DNA of 64,000 nt from Odontocerum albicorne (GCA_949825065.1 OX463849.1:40329852-40393851); one strand, 5' to 3'. Counted from the stretch's first letter, positions 1-13,773 are shown. A program made the numbers and translations. The notes: generated by a model not told the origin, from the letters alone.

Positions 1-929
<929 letters not shown>

Positions 930-2876
930 TTCTAAAGCCTCCCAATTTTTTTTTACTTGCGAATCTGAAAGCCACGATTATATTTAAACGTGTAATATTA
1001 TATACTATAGTCGTAAAATAGGATATGACCCTATCCTATTTCTGAGTTTAAAGAAGACTGTTTCAATGAGAACAATTAAAACACAAGCATACTTAATTAT
1101 ATTGAAAAGTATTTTTATTAACATTCAAAAGACATTGAATTTATAACTTATCTAATGAGAAGGTTGAATTTGATGCATTTTAAGGAGTTTTATAATATCA
1201 AGCTCGATTTTACTTAAAAACAACCGTAAGTCGCCGCGTTCAGTAACATGGAGCCGATTTCTCCTTTTAGTTACCAATATTGCTACAGCACTAAATCCAC
1301 GTTCAGCTAAATAGGAAGATGGGAATGCTATCAGAAATCGTTAAACAATCGACCATAATCCTGGGTACAGTTGCAAAATCGGTTTCTGCATCCAAAATTC
1401 TTGGTAGCCATTCTTGAATTTAATTTTTAATTCTTCATTTGTCGTCAGTTCTATTAGTTTTTCTTCTAACTGGGATGATCCTGTTGTGTTGACATTTGAA
1501 AAAGGATCCAAAACCCAGTCTGGTATGCCCATGTTTAAAATGTCTTGGAATTGTTCCTTGAAATCACTGTGGAGGTTTTCCAAGTGTTGACAGTAAACAA
1601 GCAAGTCGTCGTGCTTGAATGACACTGCTGATAAATTTGGGAAGTTATTGAATTCGCGTCTGCCGATATTTCTTTTGTATATTAGCAGTTTGGACATGAA
1701 AGTAGCAACGCTATTTTTTGTCTTAATCAAGTTTAAGTCGTCGCCTTGAAATTGGAGATTGACATCATTAAACAATTTATATAGGTCTGTCAAGTACGCA
1801 ATATCCTTCTTTGATGAGATGAGGTTGTCTCGCAATTCCGTGTCTTTGTTTTCTAGGAACTCTATCACAGACCCAAACAGATTGCAGCATCGAGTTAAAC
1901 AAGTACCTTTTGACAGCCAGCGCACCTCTGTGTGAAGCAGCAATCGGTTGAAATCTTCATCATTGGCAATGCAAAGCTGACTAAATAATCTGTCATTCAA
2001 CGAGTTACTTCTGATTTTATGAACTGCTCTGATAACATATTGAAGTGATGTATGGAGGCGTTCACAATGTATGGAGGTTTTTACTAGACAGATACGTGAG
2101 TAGTAGTAGTGAAAATATCAACTTTTAAAACCCTGTCATCAATTGCAATAATGCTAATGAAAATAAATTTTTCCAAGAAAATAAAATGAACAATCACTGC
2201 CTTTATTGGTTGGTTGGAGACATATAACACGCATCGACAGGAATAAGATAAACATGCAGGGACTCGTTTATAACACCCGGCGCGGAAGTAAAGCGCGGGG
2301 CAAGGGTGATGCAGGAGAAGAGTGCGGATTAGAACAAGCACTGATAATGCTGTCAATTCTTGCAGGATTGCAAAAATTACGTTATTTTACAAAAACTTGT
2401 TGTAACTGAATTGCTACAAGCATATTTTTTGCTATTTTTTATTAAAATGCTTTTGTTAACTTTACCTGTATTTATATATGAGATATTTCACGTGAAATTG
2501 GAAGATTTGAAAATTTATAATTCAAATCTAAAATAATTTTTTTTATATCATCCAATTTAATGTAGATCTGAATGTAATGGAATCTTTAAGTTCAATTTTC
2601 ATCCACTTCCCGAACTACCAAAATATGTGAATTTTCGCACACGTGATAAAAATGATTAAAATACATACAATATAAAAAATTAACCAATATTAAAGTTTAC
2701 TTTAGTTAGTACGTGATTAGCGTGTTTTTTTTGTCTTTTTTAGACCATCTGTTATTTAATTGCCCACGCCCCTCCGTGCCCTCTCAACGCCCCCAAATTT
2801 TCTCTGGGTCTTCTACTCCCCCCCTGAAAGTCACAAACGCCCAAAAGGGGGCGTTATCGTCCACGTTGAGAACCTA
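930..2876 (-). mobile_element. hAT-type DNA transposon, copy 1 (internally deleted)
   Basis: The element reads on the minus strand. Its 5' end at 2876 begins TAGGTTCTCAACG, which resembles the terminal repeat of Charlie-type hAT elements (CAGNGGTTCTCAA). The leader (2083-2876) matches 12498-13286 of copy 2 closely. Near position 2072 the leader jumps into the middle of the transposase, so roughly 850 bp present in copy 2 (start codon, BED finger, first catalytic region) are missing. The other end keeps the tract TACTTGCGAATCTG (about 957-971) also seen in copy 2; the outer left boundary is not resolved. The right end abuts the satellite array directly. Confidence 0.75.
1152..2063 (-). pseudogene. 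hAT transposase, C-terminal part, broken
   Basis: Minus-strand reading gives the C-terminal half of a SCAND3/ZBED5/FAM200-like hAT transposase. The family signature HTEVRWLSKG is present, followed by helical sequence and then the hAT dimerisation block, recognisable as FPSSYLAERGFSAV and TKRRNRLHVTERGDLR, with a natural stop at 1152-1154. An in-frame TAA at 1341-1343 separates the main open stretch (1344-2000, extending upstream without a stop to 2063) from the dimerisation block, so no intact protein can be made. The N-terminal BED finger and the catalytic D region (TDGAPAMTG in copy 2) are absent because of the internal deletion. In live elements this protein excises and reinserts the transposon in the nucleus. 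Family assignment is firm; activity is excluded. Confidence 0.85.
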
Positions 2877-5800
2877 TATCCTAAATCAACGTCAATGCGT
2901 TTCTACTACACTTTTGTCTTGATTCATTATAATTCAAGCATGTTTGTAGGTAAAATTGGTATTTTGTAAGTCAAAAGTAATAAAATTGATTTTTTACTTA
3001 CAAATATTGACGCAAAATACTGAAATTTGGCAAAATTGGACGTTTGGGACACAAAACATGAAAACATGTAAAACAAACATTAATTCTGTGATTATTTTGT
3101 TCATATATTCGTAACTTTTGTCGTCAATAGCTGTTTTTTAAGAAAAAAGTGTGAAAATTCCATATATTCTTATTACTAAAAAATGTATGACGATTTTAAC
3201 GTTTTACGTCCTAAATTAACGTCCATGCGTTTCTACTACACTTTTGTCTTGATTCATTATAATTCAAGCATGTTTGTACGACAAATTAATATTCTGTGTG
3301 TGAAAAGTAATAAAATAGATTTTTACTATGAAATGTGGCAAAATTGGACGTTTGGGACAAAAAACATGAAAACACGTAGAACAAACTATAATTCTGTGAT
3401 AATTTTGTACATATATTCGTAACCTTGGTCGTCAATGGAAATTTTTTGAGTAAAAAGTGTGAAATTTCCATATATGACTTACCAATATCTGAGGTTTTTA
3501 ACGTTGTATGTCCTAGATCAACGTCAATGCGTTTCTTCTCATTAGCATGTTTGTACGAAAAATAGGTTTTTTGTATGTCAAAAGTAATAAAATTGTTTTT
3601 TTTCACTTGGATATATTGACGCAAAATATTTAAAATTGGCAAAATTGGACGTTTGGGACAAAAAACATGAAAACACGTGAACAAACAATAATTGTGTGGT
3701 GATTTTGTACATATATTCGTATAGGTCGACCATGGCGGTTTTTTGAGTAAAAAGTGTGAAATTTCCGTATATTACTAACAAATGTATGAGGTTTAAACGT
3801 TTTATGTCCTAAATACACCTCACTGCGTTTCTACTACACGTTGGTCTTGATTCATTATAAATCAAGCATGTTTGTACAAAAAATTGGTATTTTGTAAGTC
3901 AAAAGTAATAAAATTGATTTTTTGCTTAGAAATATTGACACAAAATATTGAAATTTGGCGAAATTGGACGTTTGGGACAAACAACATGAAAACACGTGGA
4001 ACAAACAATAATTCAGTGATGATTTTGTACATATATTCGTAACCTTGGTCGTCAATGGCAGTTTTTGGAGTAAAAAGTGTGAAATTTCCATATATTACTA
4101 ACAAATGTATGAGGTTTAAACTTTTTATGTCCTAAATCAACGTCAATGCGTTTCTACTACATTTTTGTCTTGATTCAAAATAACTCAAGCATGTTTGTAC
4201 AAAAAATTGGTATTTTGTAAGTCAAATGTAATAAAATAGATTTTTTACTTGGAAACATTGACGCTTAATATTAAAACGCAAAATTGGTTGATGTCCTAAA
4301 TCAACGTCAATGCGTTTCTACTACATTTTTTGTCTTGATTTGTTATAATTCTAGCATCTTTGTACAAAACGTAAGTATTTTGTAAGTGAAAAGTAATAAT
4401 TTTGAATTTTTACTTGGTAATATTGACCCAAAATATTGAAATTTGGCAAAATTAGACGTTTGCGACTGAAAACATGGAAAAACGTGGAACAAACAATAAT
4501 TCTGTGGTGATTTTGTACATGTATTCGTAACCTTGGTCGTCAATGGCAGTTTTTTGAGTAAAAAGTGTGAAATTTTCGTATATCCGTATATTTCCGTACG
4601 AGGTTTAAACGTTTAAGTCCTAAATCGACATCAATGCGTTTCTACTGCATTTTGTCTTGATTTATTATAATTTAAGCATGTTTGTACAAATATTGGTATT
4701 CTGTAAATCAAAAATAATAAAATTGATTTTTTAATTGTAAATATTGACGCAAAATATTCAAAATTTGGCAAAATTGGACGTTTCGGACAAAAAAAAACAA
4801 GAAAATACGTAGAACAAACAATAATTCTGTGGTGATTTTGAACATATATTCGTAACTTTGGTCGTCAATTGCAGGTTTTTGAGTAAAAAGTGTGAAATTT
4901 CGGTATATTACTAACAAATTTTTAAGGTTTAAACGTTTTATGTCCTAAATCAACGTCAATGCGTTTCTTCTACACTTTTGTCTTTATTCATTTTAATTCG
5001 AGCATGTTTGTACGAAAAAATTGTATTTTGTAAGTCAAAAGTAATAAAATTGATTTTTTACTTGGAAATATTGACGTAAAAATATTGAAACTTGGCAAAA
5101 TTGGACGGTTTGGGCTAAAAACATGAAAACCCGTGGAACAATCAATAATTCTGCGATGATTTTGTACATATATTCGGTAACCTTGGTCCTCAATGGCAGT
5201 TTTTTGAGTAAAAAGTGTGAAATTTCCATATATTACGAACAAATATATGAGGTTTAAACTTTTTATGTCCTAAATCAACGTCAATGCGTTTCTACTACAC
5301 TTTTGCCTTTATTCATTATAATTCTAGGATCTTTGTACAAAAAGTAGGTATTTTGTAAGTCAAAAGTAATAAAATTAATTTTTTACTAGGAAATATTGAC
5401 GCATTATATTTAAATTTGGCAAAATTGGACGGTTTGGACTAAAAACATGAAAACACGTAGAACAAACAATAATTCAGTGATGATTTTGTACATATATTCG
5501 GTAACCTTGGTCGTCAATGGCAGTTTTTTGAGTAAAAAGTGTGAAATTTCCATATATTACTAGCAAATATATGAGGTTTAAACTTTTTATGTCCTAAATC
5601 AACGTCAATGCGTTTCTACTACACTTTTGTATTTATTCATTATAATTCTAGCATCTTTGTACAAAAAGTAGGTTTTTGTAAGTCAAAAGTAATAATTTTG
5701 AATTTTTACTTGGTAATATTGACGCAAAATATTCAAAATTTGGCAAAATTGGACGGTTTGGACTAAAACATGAAAACATGTGGAACAAACAATAGTTCTG

Positions 5801-8800
5801 TGATGATTTTGTACATATATTCGTAACCTTCGTCGTCAATGTCAGTTTTTTGAGTGAAAAGTGTGAAATTTCCATATATTACTAACAAATATATGAGGTT
5901 TAAACTTTTTTTGTCCTAAATCAACGTCAATGCGTTTCTACTACACTTTTGTCTTTATTCATTATAATTCTAGCATCTTTGTACAAAAAGTAGGTTTTTT
6001 GTAAGTCAAAAGTAATAATTTGAATTTTTACTTGTGTCCTAAATCAACGTCAATGCGTTTCTTCTACACTTTTGTCTTTATTCATTTTAATTCGAGCATG
6101 TTTGTACGAAAAAATTGTATTTTGTAAGTCAAAAGTAATAAAATTGATTTTTTACTTGGAAATATTGACGTAAAATATTGAAACTTGGCAAAATTGGACG
6201 GTTTGGACTAAAACATGAAAACATGTGGAACAAACAATAATTCAGTGATGATTTTGTACATATATTCGGTAACCTTGGTCGTCAATGGCAGTTTTTTGAG
6301 TAAAAAGTGTGAAATTTCCATATATTACTAACAAATATATGAGGTTTAAACTTTTTTGTCCTAAATCAACGTCAATGCGTTTCTTTTACACTTTTGTCTT
6401 TATTCATTTTAATTCAAGCATGTTTGTACGAAAAATTTGTATTTTGTAATTCAAAAGTAATAAAATTGATTTTTTACTTGAAAATATTGACGTTAAATAT
6501 TGAAATTTGGCAAAATTGGACGGTTTGGACTAAAAACATGAAAACACGTGGAACAATCAATAATTCTGTGATGATTTTGTACATATATTCGTAACCTTGG
6601 TTGTCAATGGCAGTTTTTTGAGTAAAAAGTGTGAAATTTCCATATATTACGAACAAATATATGAGGTTTAAACTTTTTATTTCCTAAATCAACGTCAATG
6701 CGTTTCTAGTACACTTTTGTTTTTATTAATTATAATTCTAGCATCTTTGTACAAAAAGTAGGTATTTTGTAAGTCTAAAGTAATAAAATTAATTTTTTAC
6801 TAGGAAATATTGACGCATTATATTTACATTTGGCAAAATTGGACAGTTTGGACTAAAAACATGAAAACACGTAGAACAAACAATAATTCAGTGATGATTT
6901 TGTACATATATTCGGTAACCTTGGTCGTCAATGGCAGTTTTTTTAGTAAAAAGTGTGAAATTTCCATATATTACTAACAAATATATGAGGTTTAAACTTT
7001 TTATGTCCTAAATCAACGTCAATGCGTTTCTACTACACTTTTGTCTTAATTCATTTTAATTCGAGCATGTTTGTATGAAAAAATTGTATTTTCTAAGTCA
7101 AAAGTAATAAAATTGATTTTTTACTTGGAAATATTGACGTAAAATATTGAAATTTGGCAAAATTGGACGGTTTGGACTAAAAACATGAAAAACCCGTGGA
7201 ACAATCAATAATTCTGTGATGATTTTGTACATATAATCGGTAACCTTGGTCCTCAATGGCAGTTTTTTGAGTAAAAAGTGTGAAATTTCCATATATTACT
7301 AACAAATATATGAGGTTTAAACTTTTTTGTCCTAAATCAACGTCAATGCGTTTCTTTTACACTTTTGTCTTTATTCATTTTAATTCAAGCATGTTTGTAC
7401 GAAAAATTTGTATTTTGTAATTCAAAAGTAATAAAATTGATTTTTTACTTGAAAATATTGACGTTAAATATTGAAATTTGGCAAAATTGGACGGTTTGGA
7501 CTAAAAACATGAAAACACGTGGAACAATCAATAATTCTGTGATGATTTTGTACATATATTCGTAACCTTGGTTGTCAATGGCAGTTTTTTGAGTAAAAAG
7601 TGTGAAATTTCCATATATTACGAACAAATATATGAGGTTTAAACTTTTTATTTCCTAAATCAACGTCAATGCGTTTCTAGTACACTTTTGTTTTTATTAA
7701 TTATAATTCTAGCATCTTTGTACAAAAAGTAGGTATTTTGTAAGTCTAAAGTAATAAAATTAATTTTTTACTAGGAAATATTGACGCATTATATTTACAT
7801 TTGGCAAAATTGGACAGTTTGGACTAAAAACATGAAAACACGTAGAACAAACAATAATTCAGTGATGATTTTGTACATATATTCGGTAACCTTGGTCGTC
7901 AATGGCAGTTTTTTTAGTAAAAAGTGTGAAATTTCCATATATTACTAACAAATATATGAGGTTTAAACTTTTTATGTCCTAAATCAACGTCAATGCGTTT
8001 CTACTACACTTTTGTATTTATTCATTATAATTCTAGCATCTTTGTACAAAAAGTAGGTTTTTGTAAGTCAAAAGTAATAATTTTGAATTTTTACTTGGTA
8101 ATATTGACGCAAAATATTCAAAATTTGGCAAAATTGGACGGTTTGGACTAAAACATGAAAACATGTGGAACAAACAATAGTTCTGTGATGATTTTGTACA
8201 TATATTCGTAACCTTCGTCGTCAATGTCAGTTTTTTGAGTGAAAAGTGTGAAATTTCCATATATTACTAACAAATATATGAGGTTTAAACTTTTTTTGTC
8301 CTAAATCAACGTCAATGCGTTTCTACTACACTTTTGTCTTTATTCATTATAATTCTAGCATCTTTGTACAAAAAGTAGGTTTTTTGTAAGTCAAAAGTAA
8401 TAATTTTGAATTTTTACTTGTGTCCTAAATCAACGTCAATGCGTTTCTTCTACACTTTTGTCTTTATTCATTTTAATTCGAGCATGTTTGTACGAAAAAA
8501 TTGTATTTTGTAAGTCAAAAGTAATAAAATTGATTTTTTACTTGGAAATATTGACGTAAAATATTGAAACTTGGCAAAATTGGACGGTTTGGACTAAAAC
8601 ATGAAAACATGTGGAACAAACAATAATTCAGTGATGATTTTGTACATATATTCGGTAACCTTGGTCGTCAATGGCAGTTTTTTGAGTAAAAAGTGTGAAA
8701 TTTCCATATATTACTAACAAATATATGAGGTTTAAACTTTTTTGTCCTAAATCAACGTCAATGCGTTTCTTTTACACTTTTGTCTTTATTCATTTTAATT

Positions 8801-11011
8801 CAAGCATGTTTGTACGAAAAATTTGTATTTTGTAATTCAAAAGTAATAAAATTGATTTTTTACTTGAAAATATTGACGTTAAATATTGAAATTTGGCAAA
8901 ATTGGACGGTTTGGACTAAAAACATGAAAACACGTGGAACAATCAATAATTCTGTGATGATTTTGTACATATATTCGTAACCTTGGTTGTCAATGGCAGT
9001 TTTTTGAGTAAAAAGTGTGAAATTTCCATATATTACGAACAAATATATGAGGTTTAAACTTTTTATTTCCTAAATCAACGTCAATGCGTTTCTAGTACAC
9101 TTTTGTTTTTATTAATTATAATTCTAGCATCTTTGTACAAAAAGTAGGTATTTTGTAAGTCTAAAGTAATAAAATTAATTTTTTACTAGGAAATATTGAC
9201 GCATTATATTTACATTTGGCAAAATTGGACAGTTTGGACTAAAAACATGAAAACACGTAGAACAAACAATAATTCAGTGATGATTTTGTACATATATTCG
9301 GTAACCTTGGTCGTCAATGGCAGTTTTTTTAGTAAAAAGTGTGAAATTTCCATATATTACTAACAAATATATGAGGTTTAAACTTTTTATGTCCTAAATC
9401 AACGTCAATGCGTTTCTACTACACTTTTGTCTTAATTCATTTTAATTCGAGCATGTTTGTATGAAAAAATTGTATTTTCTAAGTCAAAAGTAATAAAATT
9501 GATTTTTTACTTGGAAATATTGACGTAAAATATTGAAATTTGGCAAAATTGGACGGTTTGGACTAAAAACATGAAAACCCGTGGAACAATCAATAATTCT
9601 GTGATGATTTTGTACATATAATCGGTAACCTTGGTCCTCAATGGCAATTTTTTGAGTAAAAAGTGTGAAATTTCCATATATTACTAACAAATATATGAGG
9701 TTTAAACTTTTTATGTCCTAAATCAACGTCAATGCGTTTCTACTACACTTTTGTCTTTATTCATTATAATTCTAGCATCTTTGTACAAAAAGTAGGTTTT
9801 TTGTTAGTCAAAAGTAATAATTTTGAATTTTTACTTGGTAATATTGACGCAAAATATTCAAAATTTGGCAAAATTGGACTAAAACATGAAAACATGTAGA
9901 ACAAACAATAGTTCTGTGATGATTTTGTACATATATTCGTAACCTTGGTGGTCAATGCAAGTTTTTTGCGTGAAAAGTGTGAAATTTCCTTATATTACTA
10001 ACAAATATATAAGGTTTAAACTTTTTATGTCCTAAATCAACGTTAATGCGTTTCTACTACACTTTTGTCTTTATTCATTATAAATCAAGCATGTTTGTAC
10101 GAAAAGCAGGTATTTTGTAAGTCAAAAGTAATAAAATTGAATTTTTACTTGGAAATATTGACGTAAAATATTGAAATTTGGCAAAATTGGACGGTTTGGA
10201 CTAAAACATGAAAACACGTGGAACAAACAATAATTCAGTGATGATTTTGTACACATATTCGTAACCTTGGTCGTCAATGCAAGTTTTTTGAGTAAAAAGT
10301 GTCAAATTTCCGTATATTACTAACAAATGTATGAGGTTTAAACTTTTTATGTCCTAAATCAACATCAATGCGTTTCTACAACACTTTTGTCTTGATTCAT
10401 TATAATTCAAGCATGGTTGTACGAAAAATTGGTATTTTGTAAGTCAAAAGTAATAAATTTGATTTTTTACTTGGAAATATTGACGTAAAATATTGAAATT
10501 TGGGAAATTTGGACGGTTTCGACGAAAAAACATGATAACACGTGGAACAAACAATAATTTTGTGGTGATTTTGTACATATATTCGTAACCTTGGTCGTCA
10601 ATGCAAGTATTTTGAGTAAAAAGTGTGAAATTTCCATATATTACTAACAAATATATGAGGTTTAAACTTTTTATGTCCTAAATCAACATCAATGCGTTTC
10701 TACTACACTTTTGTCGTTATTCATTATAATTCAAGCATGTTTGTACGAAAAATTGGTATTTTGTAAGTCAAATGAATAAAATTGATTTTTTACTTGGAAA
10801 TATTGACGCAAAATATTGAAATTTGGCAAAATAGGACGGTTTGGACTAAAAACATGAAAACACGTGGAACAAACAATAATTCAGTGATGATTTTGTACAT
10901 ATATTCATAACCTTGGTCGTCAATGGCAGTTTTAAAAGAGTGAAAAATGTAAAATTTCTGTATATTACTAATAAAAATGTATGAGATTTTAACGTTTTCT
11001 GTCCTAAATCG
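2877..11011. repeat. Satellite array, about 27 units, period about 324 bp
   Basis: A tandem array. The unit anchor TAAATCAACGTCAATGCG (with small changes) recurs near 2881, 3211, 3513, 3809, 4132, 4296, 4620, 4945, 5270, 5594, 5916, 6039, 6361, 6684, 7008, 7332, 7655, 7979, 8301, 8425, 8747, 9070, 9394, 9718, 10032, 10354 and 10678, and a final anchor start lies at 11004. Most spacings are 321-326 bp. Three units are truncated: 4132-4296 (164 bp), 5916-6039 (123 bp) and 8301-8425 (124 bp). Divergence is higher at the left edge (units of 296-330 bp) and lowest in the middle, as expected if the array is homogenised by unequal exchange. Many 60-80 codon frames occur on both strands; they repeat because the DNA repeats and are not genes. 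Confidence 0.97.
5594..9717. repeat. Higher-order duplication inside the satellite
   Basis: The block 5594-7331 recurs at 7979-9717 (offset 2385-2386 bp), including the same truncated 123/124-bp unit. The sub-block 6361-7007 occurs three times (6361, 7332, 8747). Translated frames 5648-5875 and 8033-8260 are identical, as are 6394-6594, 7365-7565 and 8780-8980, which shows near-identity at the DNA level. These are recent multi-unit duplications nested within an older array. Confidence 0.9.
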
Positions 11012-13286
11012 TAGGGTTTTTACCTTATTTTACCACCGCTCACTTAGATAATATATTTTTCTAAAGCGCCCTTTTTTTTTACTTGCGAATCTGCAACCTA
11101 GTCTGGTATCTCCATGTTTAAAATGTTCTGGAATCGTTCCTTAAAATCACTGGGGAGGTTATCCAAGTGTTGACAGTAAACAAGCAAGTCGTTGTGCTTG
11201 AATAATACTGTTGATAAATTTGGGAAGTTATTGAATTCGCGTCTGCCGATATTTCTTTTGTATAATAGCAGTTTGGACACGAAAGCAGCAACACTATTTT
11301 TTGTCTTAATCAAGTTTAAGTCGTCGCTTTGAAGTTGGAGATTGACATCATTAAACAATGTATACAGGTCTGTCAAGTACACAATATCCTTCTTTGATGA
11401 GATGAGGTTGTCACGCAATTCCGTGTCTTTGTTTCCTAGGAACTCTATCACAGACCCAAACAAATTGTAAAATCGACTCTTACAAGTACCTTTTAACAGC
11501 CAGCGCACCTCTGTGTGAAGCAGCAATAGGTTGAAATCTTCATCATTGGCAATGCAAAGCTGACTAAATAATCTGTGATTCAACGAGTTATTTCTGATTT
11601 TATTAACTGCTCTGATAACATATTTCAGTGATGTATGGAGGCGTTCACTCGGTTTTTTCGTAACTAAATGCTGTCGATGAATTACGCAATGCACAGCAAG
11701 CACGTCAGGAACTTTATTTTTTAAGTACGCTATGAAGCCTTTGTGACGCCCTGTCATAGCCGGTGCGCCATCCGTAGCAACTGACAAAATATTATTAAAA
11801 GGAATTTCCTTTTCGTCACAATACTTTTCCAGTGTATTAAATATGGTTTCTTATTTTGTATCTGTTTCCAAATTGGTAGCAAACAATAGTTCTTGACATA
11901 TTTTCTCGTCTTTGATAAACCTCACGTATGACAATAACAATGCTCCATTGGTTGGTAAAGTGGACTAATCCAGTTGAATTGAAAATTGACAAGTCTGCAG
12001 ATGATTGCACAATGATTTTTCAATGTTTTCAACTATCTCATCAATTCGTCTTTGCACAGAACTATTGCTCAAAGAAATTTTTCGGATAATTATGGTTTAT
12101 GGAGCACAGTGGTTATTACTTCTTTTACTGCTGGTAAAATTAAATCTTCCCCAATAGTATGTGGTTTGCCTGTTTTAGCAATCAACAATGAGATATTGTA
12201 CGAAGCTCGAAGTCCGTCATCGTCTTGATTAGAAGCTGATGAAAAAAGTTTTGATATTGTTGGCTGAATTTCGTACTTTTTTTTCATGTCTTGAAAATAG
12301 GTCACATCTTTGTCTTTCTTATCCGGTTGTATTATATTAAAATGATCTTGAAGCCTAAAAGGCTTCATCGTTTCATTTGAAAATGTTTTTTGACAAATAA
12401 GGCCCATTGTCGATGATGGATTTGTGGGATTTTCGATAAATCCGTATTTTATATAATCCACACTATACTGCCATCTCTTCTTTTTTGCTTCCGACATGGT
12501 TTTTAATTGACAGACACGTGAGTAGTAGTAGTGAAAAGATCAACTTTTAAAACCCTGTCATTAATTGCGCGCGATAATGCTAATGAAAATAAAATGAACA
12601 ATCACTGCCTTTATTGGTTGGTTGGAGACATATAACACGCATCGACAGGAATAAAATAAACATGCAGTGACTCGTTTATAACACCCGGCGCGGAAGTAAA
12701 GCGCGGGGCAAGGGTGATGCAGGAGCAGAGTGTGGATTAGAACAAGCACAGATAATGCTGTCAATTCTTGCAGGATTGCAAAAATCACGTTATTTAACAA
12801 AAACTTGTTATAACTGAATTGCTACAAGCATATTGTTTGCTATTTTTTTATTAAAATGCTTTTGTTAACTTTACCTGTATTTATATATAAGATATTTCAC
12901 GTGAAATTGGAAGATTTGAAAATTTTTAATTCAAATCTAAAATAATATTTTTTATATCATCCAATTTAATGTAGATCTGAATGTAATGGAATCTTTAAGT
13001 TCAATTTTCATCCACTTCCCGAACTACCAAAATGTGTGAATTTTCGCACACGTGATAAAAATGATTAAAATACATACAATATAAAAAATTAACCAATATT
13101 AAAGTTTACTTTAGTTAGTACGTTAAAAGCGTGTTTTTTTTTGTCTTTTTTAGACTATATTTTTTTAATTTGCCCACGCCCTTCTGTGCCATCTCAACGC
13201 CCCCTTATTTTCTCTGGGTCTTCTACTGCCCCCCTGAAAGTCTCAAACGCCCAATAGGGGGCGTTATCGCCCACGTTGATAACCTA
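11012..13286 (-). mobile_element. hAT-type DNA transposon, copy 2
   Basis: Same family and orientation as the element at 930-2876. The 5' end at 13286 reads TAGGTTATCAACG on the minus strand; the 3' end begins TAGGGTTTTTACC at 11012. Compared with copy 1 it has lost about 550 bp (the dimerisation end of the transposase and most of the 3' untranslated part): the tract TACTTGCGAATCTG joins coding sequence directly near 11096. Neither copy has a clear 8-bp target duplication. Confidence 0.8.
11098..12497 (-). pseudogene. hAT transposase, N-terminal and central part, broken
   Basis: Minus strand. The start codon is at 12495-12497 (MSEAKKKRWQYSVDYIKYGF). The first 60 residues look like a BED zinc finger (ICQKTFSNETMKP) with at least one metal ligand lost. 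The frame stops after residue 135. Further coding sequence follows with in-frame stops: one splits the first catalytic-aspartate region (FSIQLD then a stop), another follows ATNLETDTK. The segment from 11787 down is open again and holds the catalytic block SVATDGAPAMTGRHKG, the CxxH pair HCVIHRQ and the HTEVRWLLKG signature, then ends at the deletion near 11098. Known role of the family: cut-and-paste transposition in the nucleus. At least three stops and the missing dimerisation domain make this copy dead. Copies 1 and 2 between them cover most of one ancestral protein. Confidence 0.85.
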
Positions 13287-13299
13287 TGGTCTAAGAGCT

Positions 13300-13385
13300 A
13301 AATTAGTCCCGTAGTGAATCCGTCAGAAATCGAATCTGTGGTATCCGCTTGCTTAGCGTGAATGTTAACCGATGGACCACGGCCG
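13300..13385 (-). repeat. tRNA-like SINE head or tRNA pseudogene
   Basis: The minus strand has an A-box-like TGGTCCATCGGTTAAC and a B-box-like AGATTCGATTTCT with a T-arm stem CAGA/TCTG around a 7-base TTCGATT loop. The 5' and 3' acceptor strands do not pair, so a functional tRNA is unlikely. It directly follows the end of hAT copy 2. Confidence 0.45.
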
Positions 13386-13656
13386 TTTTATTTCGGCATT
13401 GTACTCTCCAGAGGGTTTGATATACTAAAATCTGCTTTATTTCAGACAGCGAATCGCTTCAGGTTGAGGTCAAACAAGCTTTTTATTAAGGGTGGTTATC
13501 TCTATCACATGCAATAATAGACTTCATCTATGTTAACTCAACGTAAGTGTTGCTTGTTGGTATAGAAGTTTTTTTAATCATCATTTTTTAAGATAAATTT
13601 CAAATTAATAAAACGCTTTTGGTCACAAAACGAAACCTTTCAAATAAAATGCATAT

Positions 13657-13709
13657 ATATTATTTATAGTTAAGACATTAACGTTGTGGAGGTTTAAAGA
13701 CACTGAAAT
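13657..13709 (+). mobile_element. Foldback retroelement family, minimal 53-bp insertion
   Basis: Holds only the conserved end motif (TTATAGTTAAGACATTAACG, then GTTGTGGAGGTTTAAAGAC). It is flanked by a perfect 12-bp target duplication TAAAATGCATAT at 13645-13656 and 13710-13721. This is the smallest member of the family also seen at 17958, 24124, 45506 and 60977. Confidence 0.8.
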
Positions 13710-13773
13710 TAAAATGCATATTTTGATACCAACTTTGAAATAATTATGCTTGGCGCGTGCATAGATTTTTCAC

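Noticed and set aside
2084..2409. Frames of 67-90 codons on both strands in the hAT leader (also 12561-12800)
   Set aside because: They lie upstream of the transposase start in both hAT copies, carry no known domain and match only because the leaders are homologous.
2713..10920. Dozens of 60-80 codon frames repeated along 2.7-10.9 kb, some identical in sequence
   Set aside because: They recur with the satellite period, lie on both strands, and begin and end wherever unit mutations allow. The identity reflects DNA duplication, not protein conservation.
11004..13302. 8-bp target duplication around hAT copy 2
   Set aside because: CTAAATCG on the left and TGGTCTAA on the right share only part of their bases; not convincing.
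13300..13385. Functional tRNA gene
   Set aside because: Box-like sequences are present, but acceptor strands do not pair and the D arm is poor; SINE head or pseudogene.
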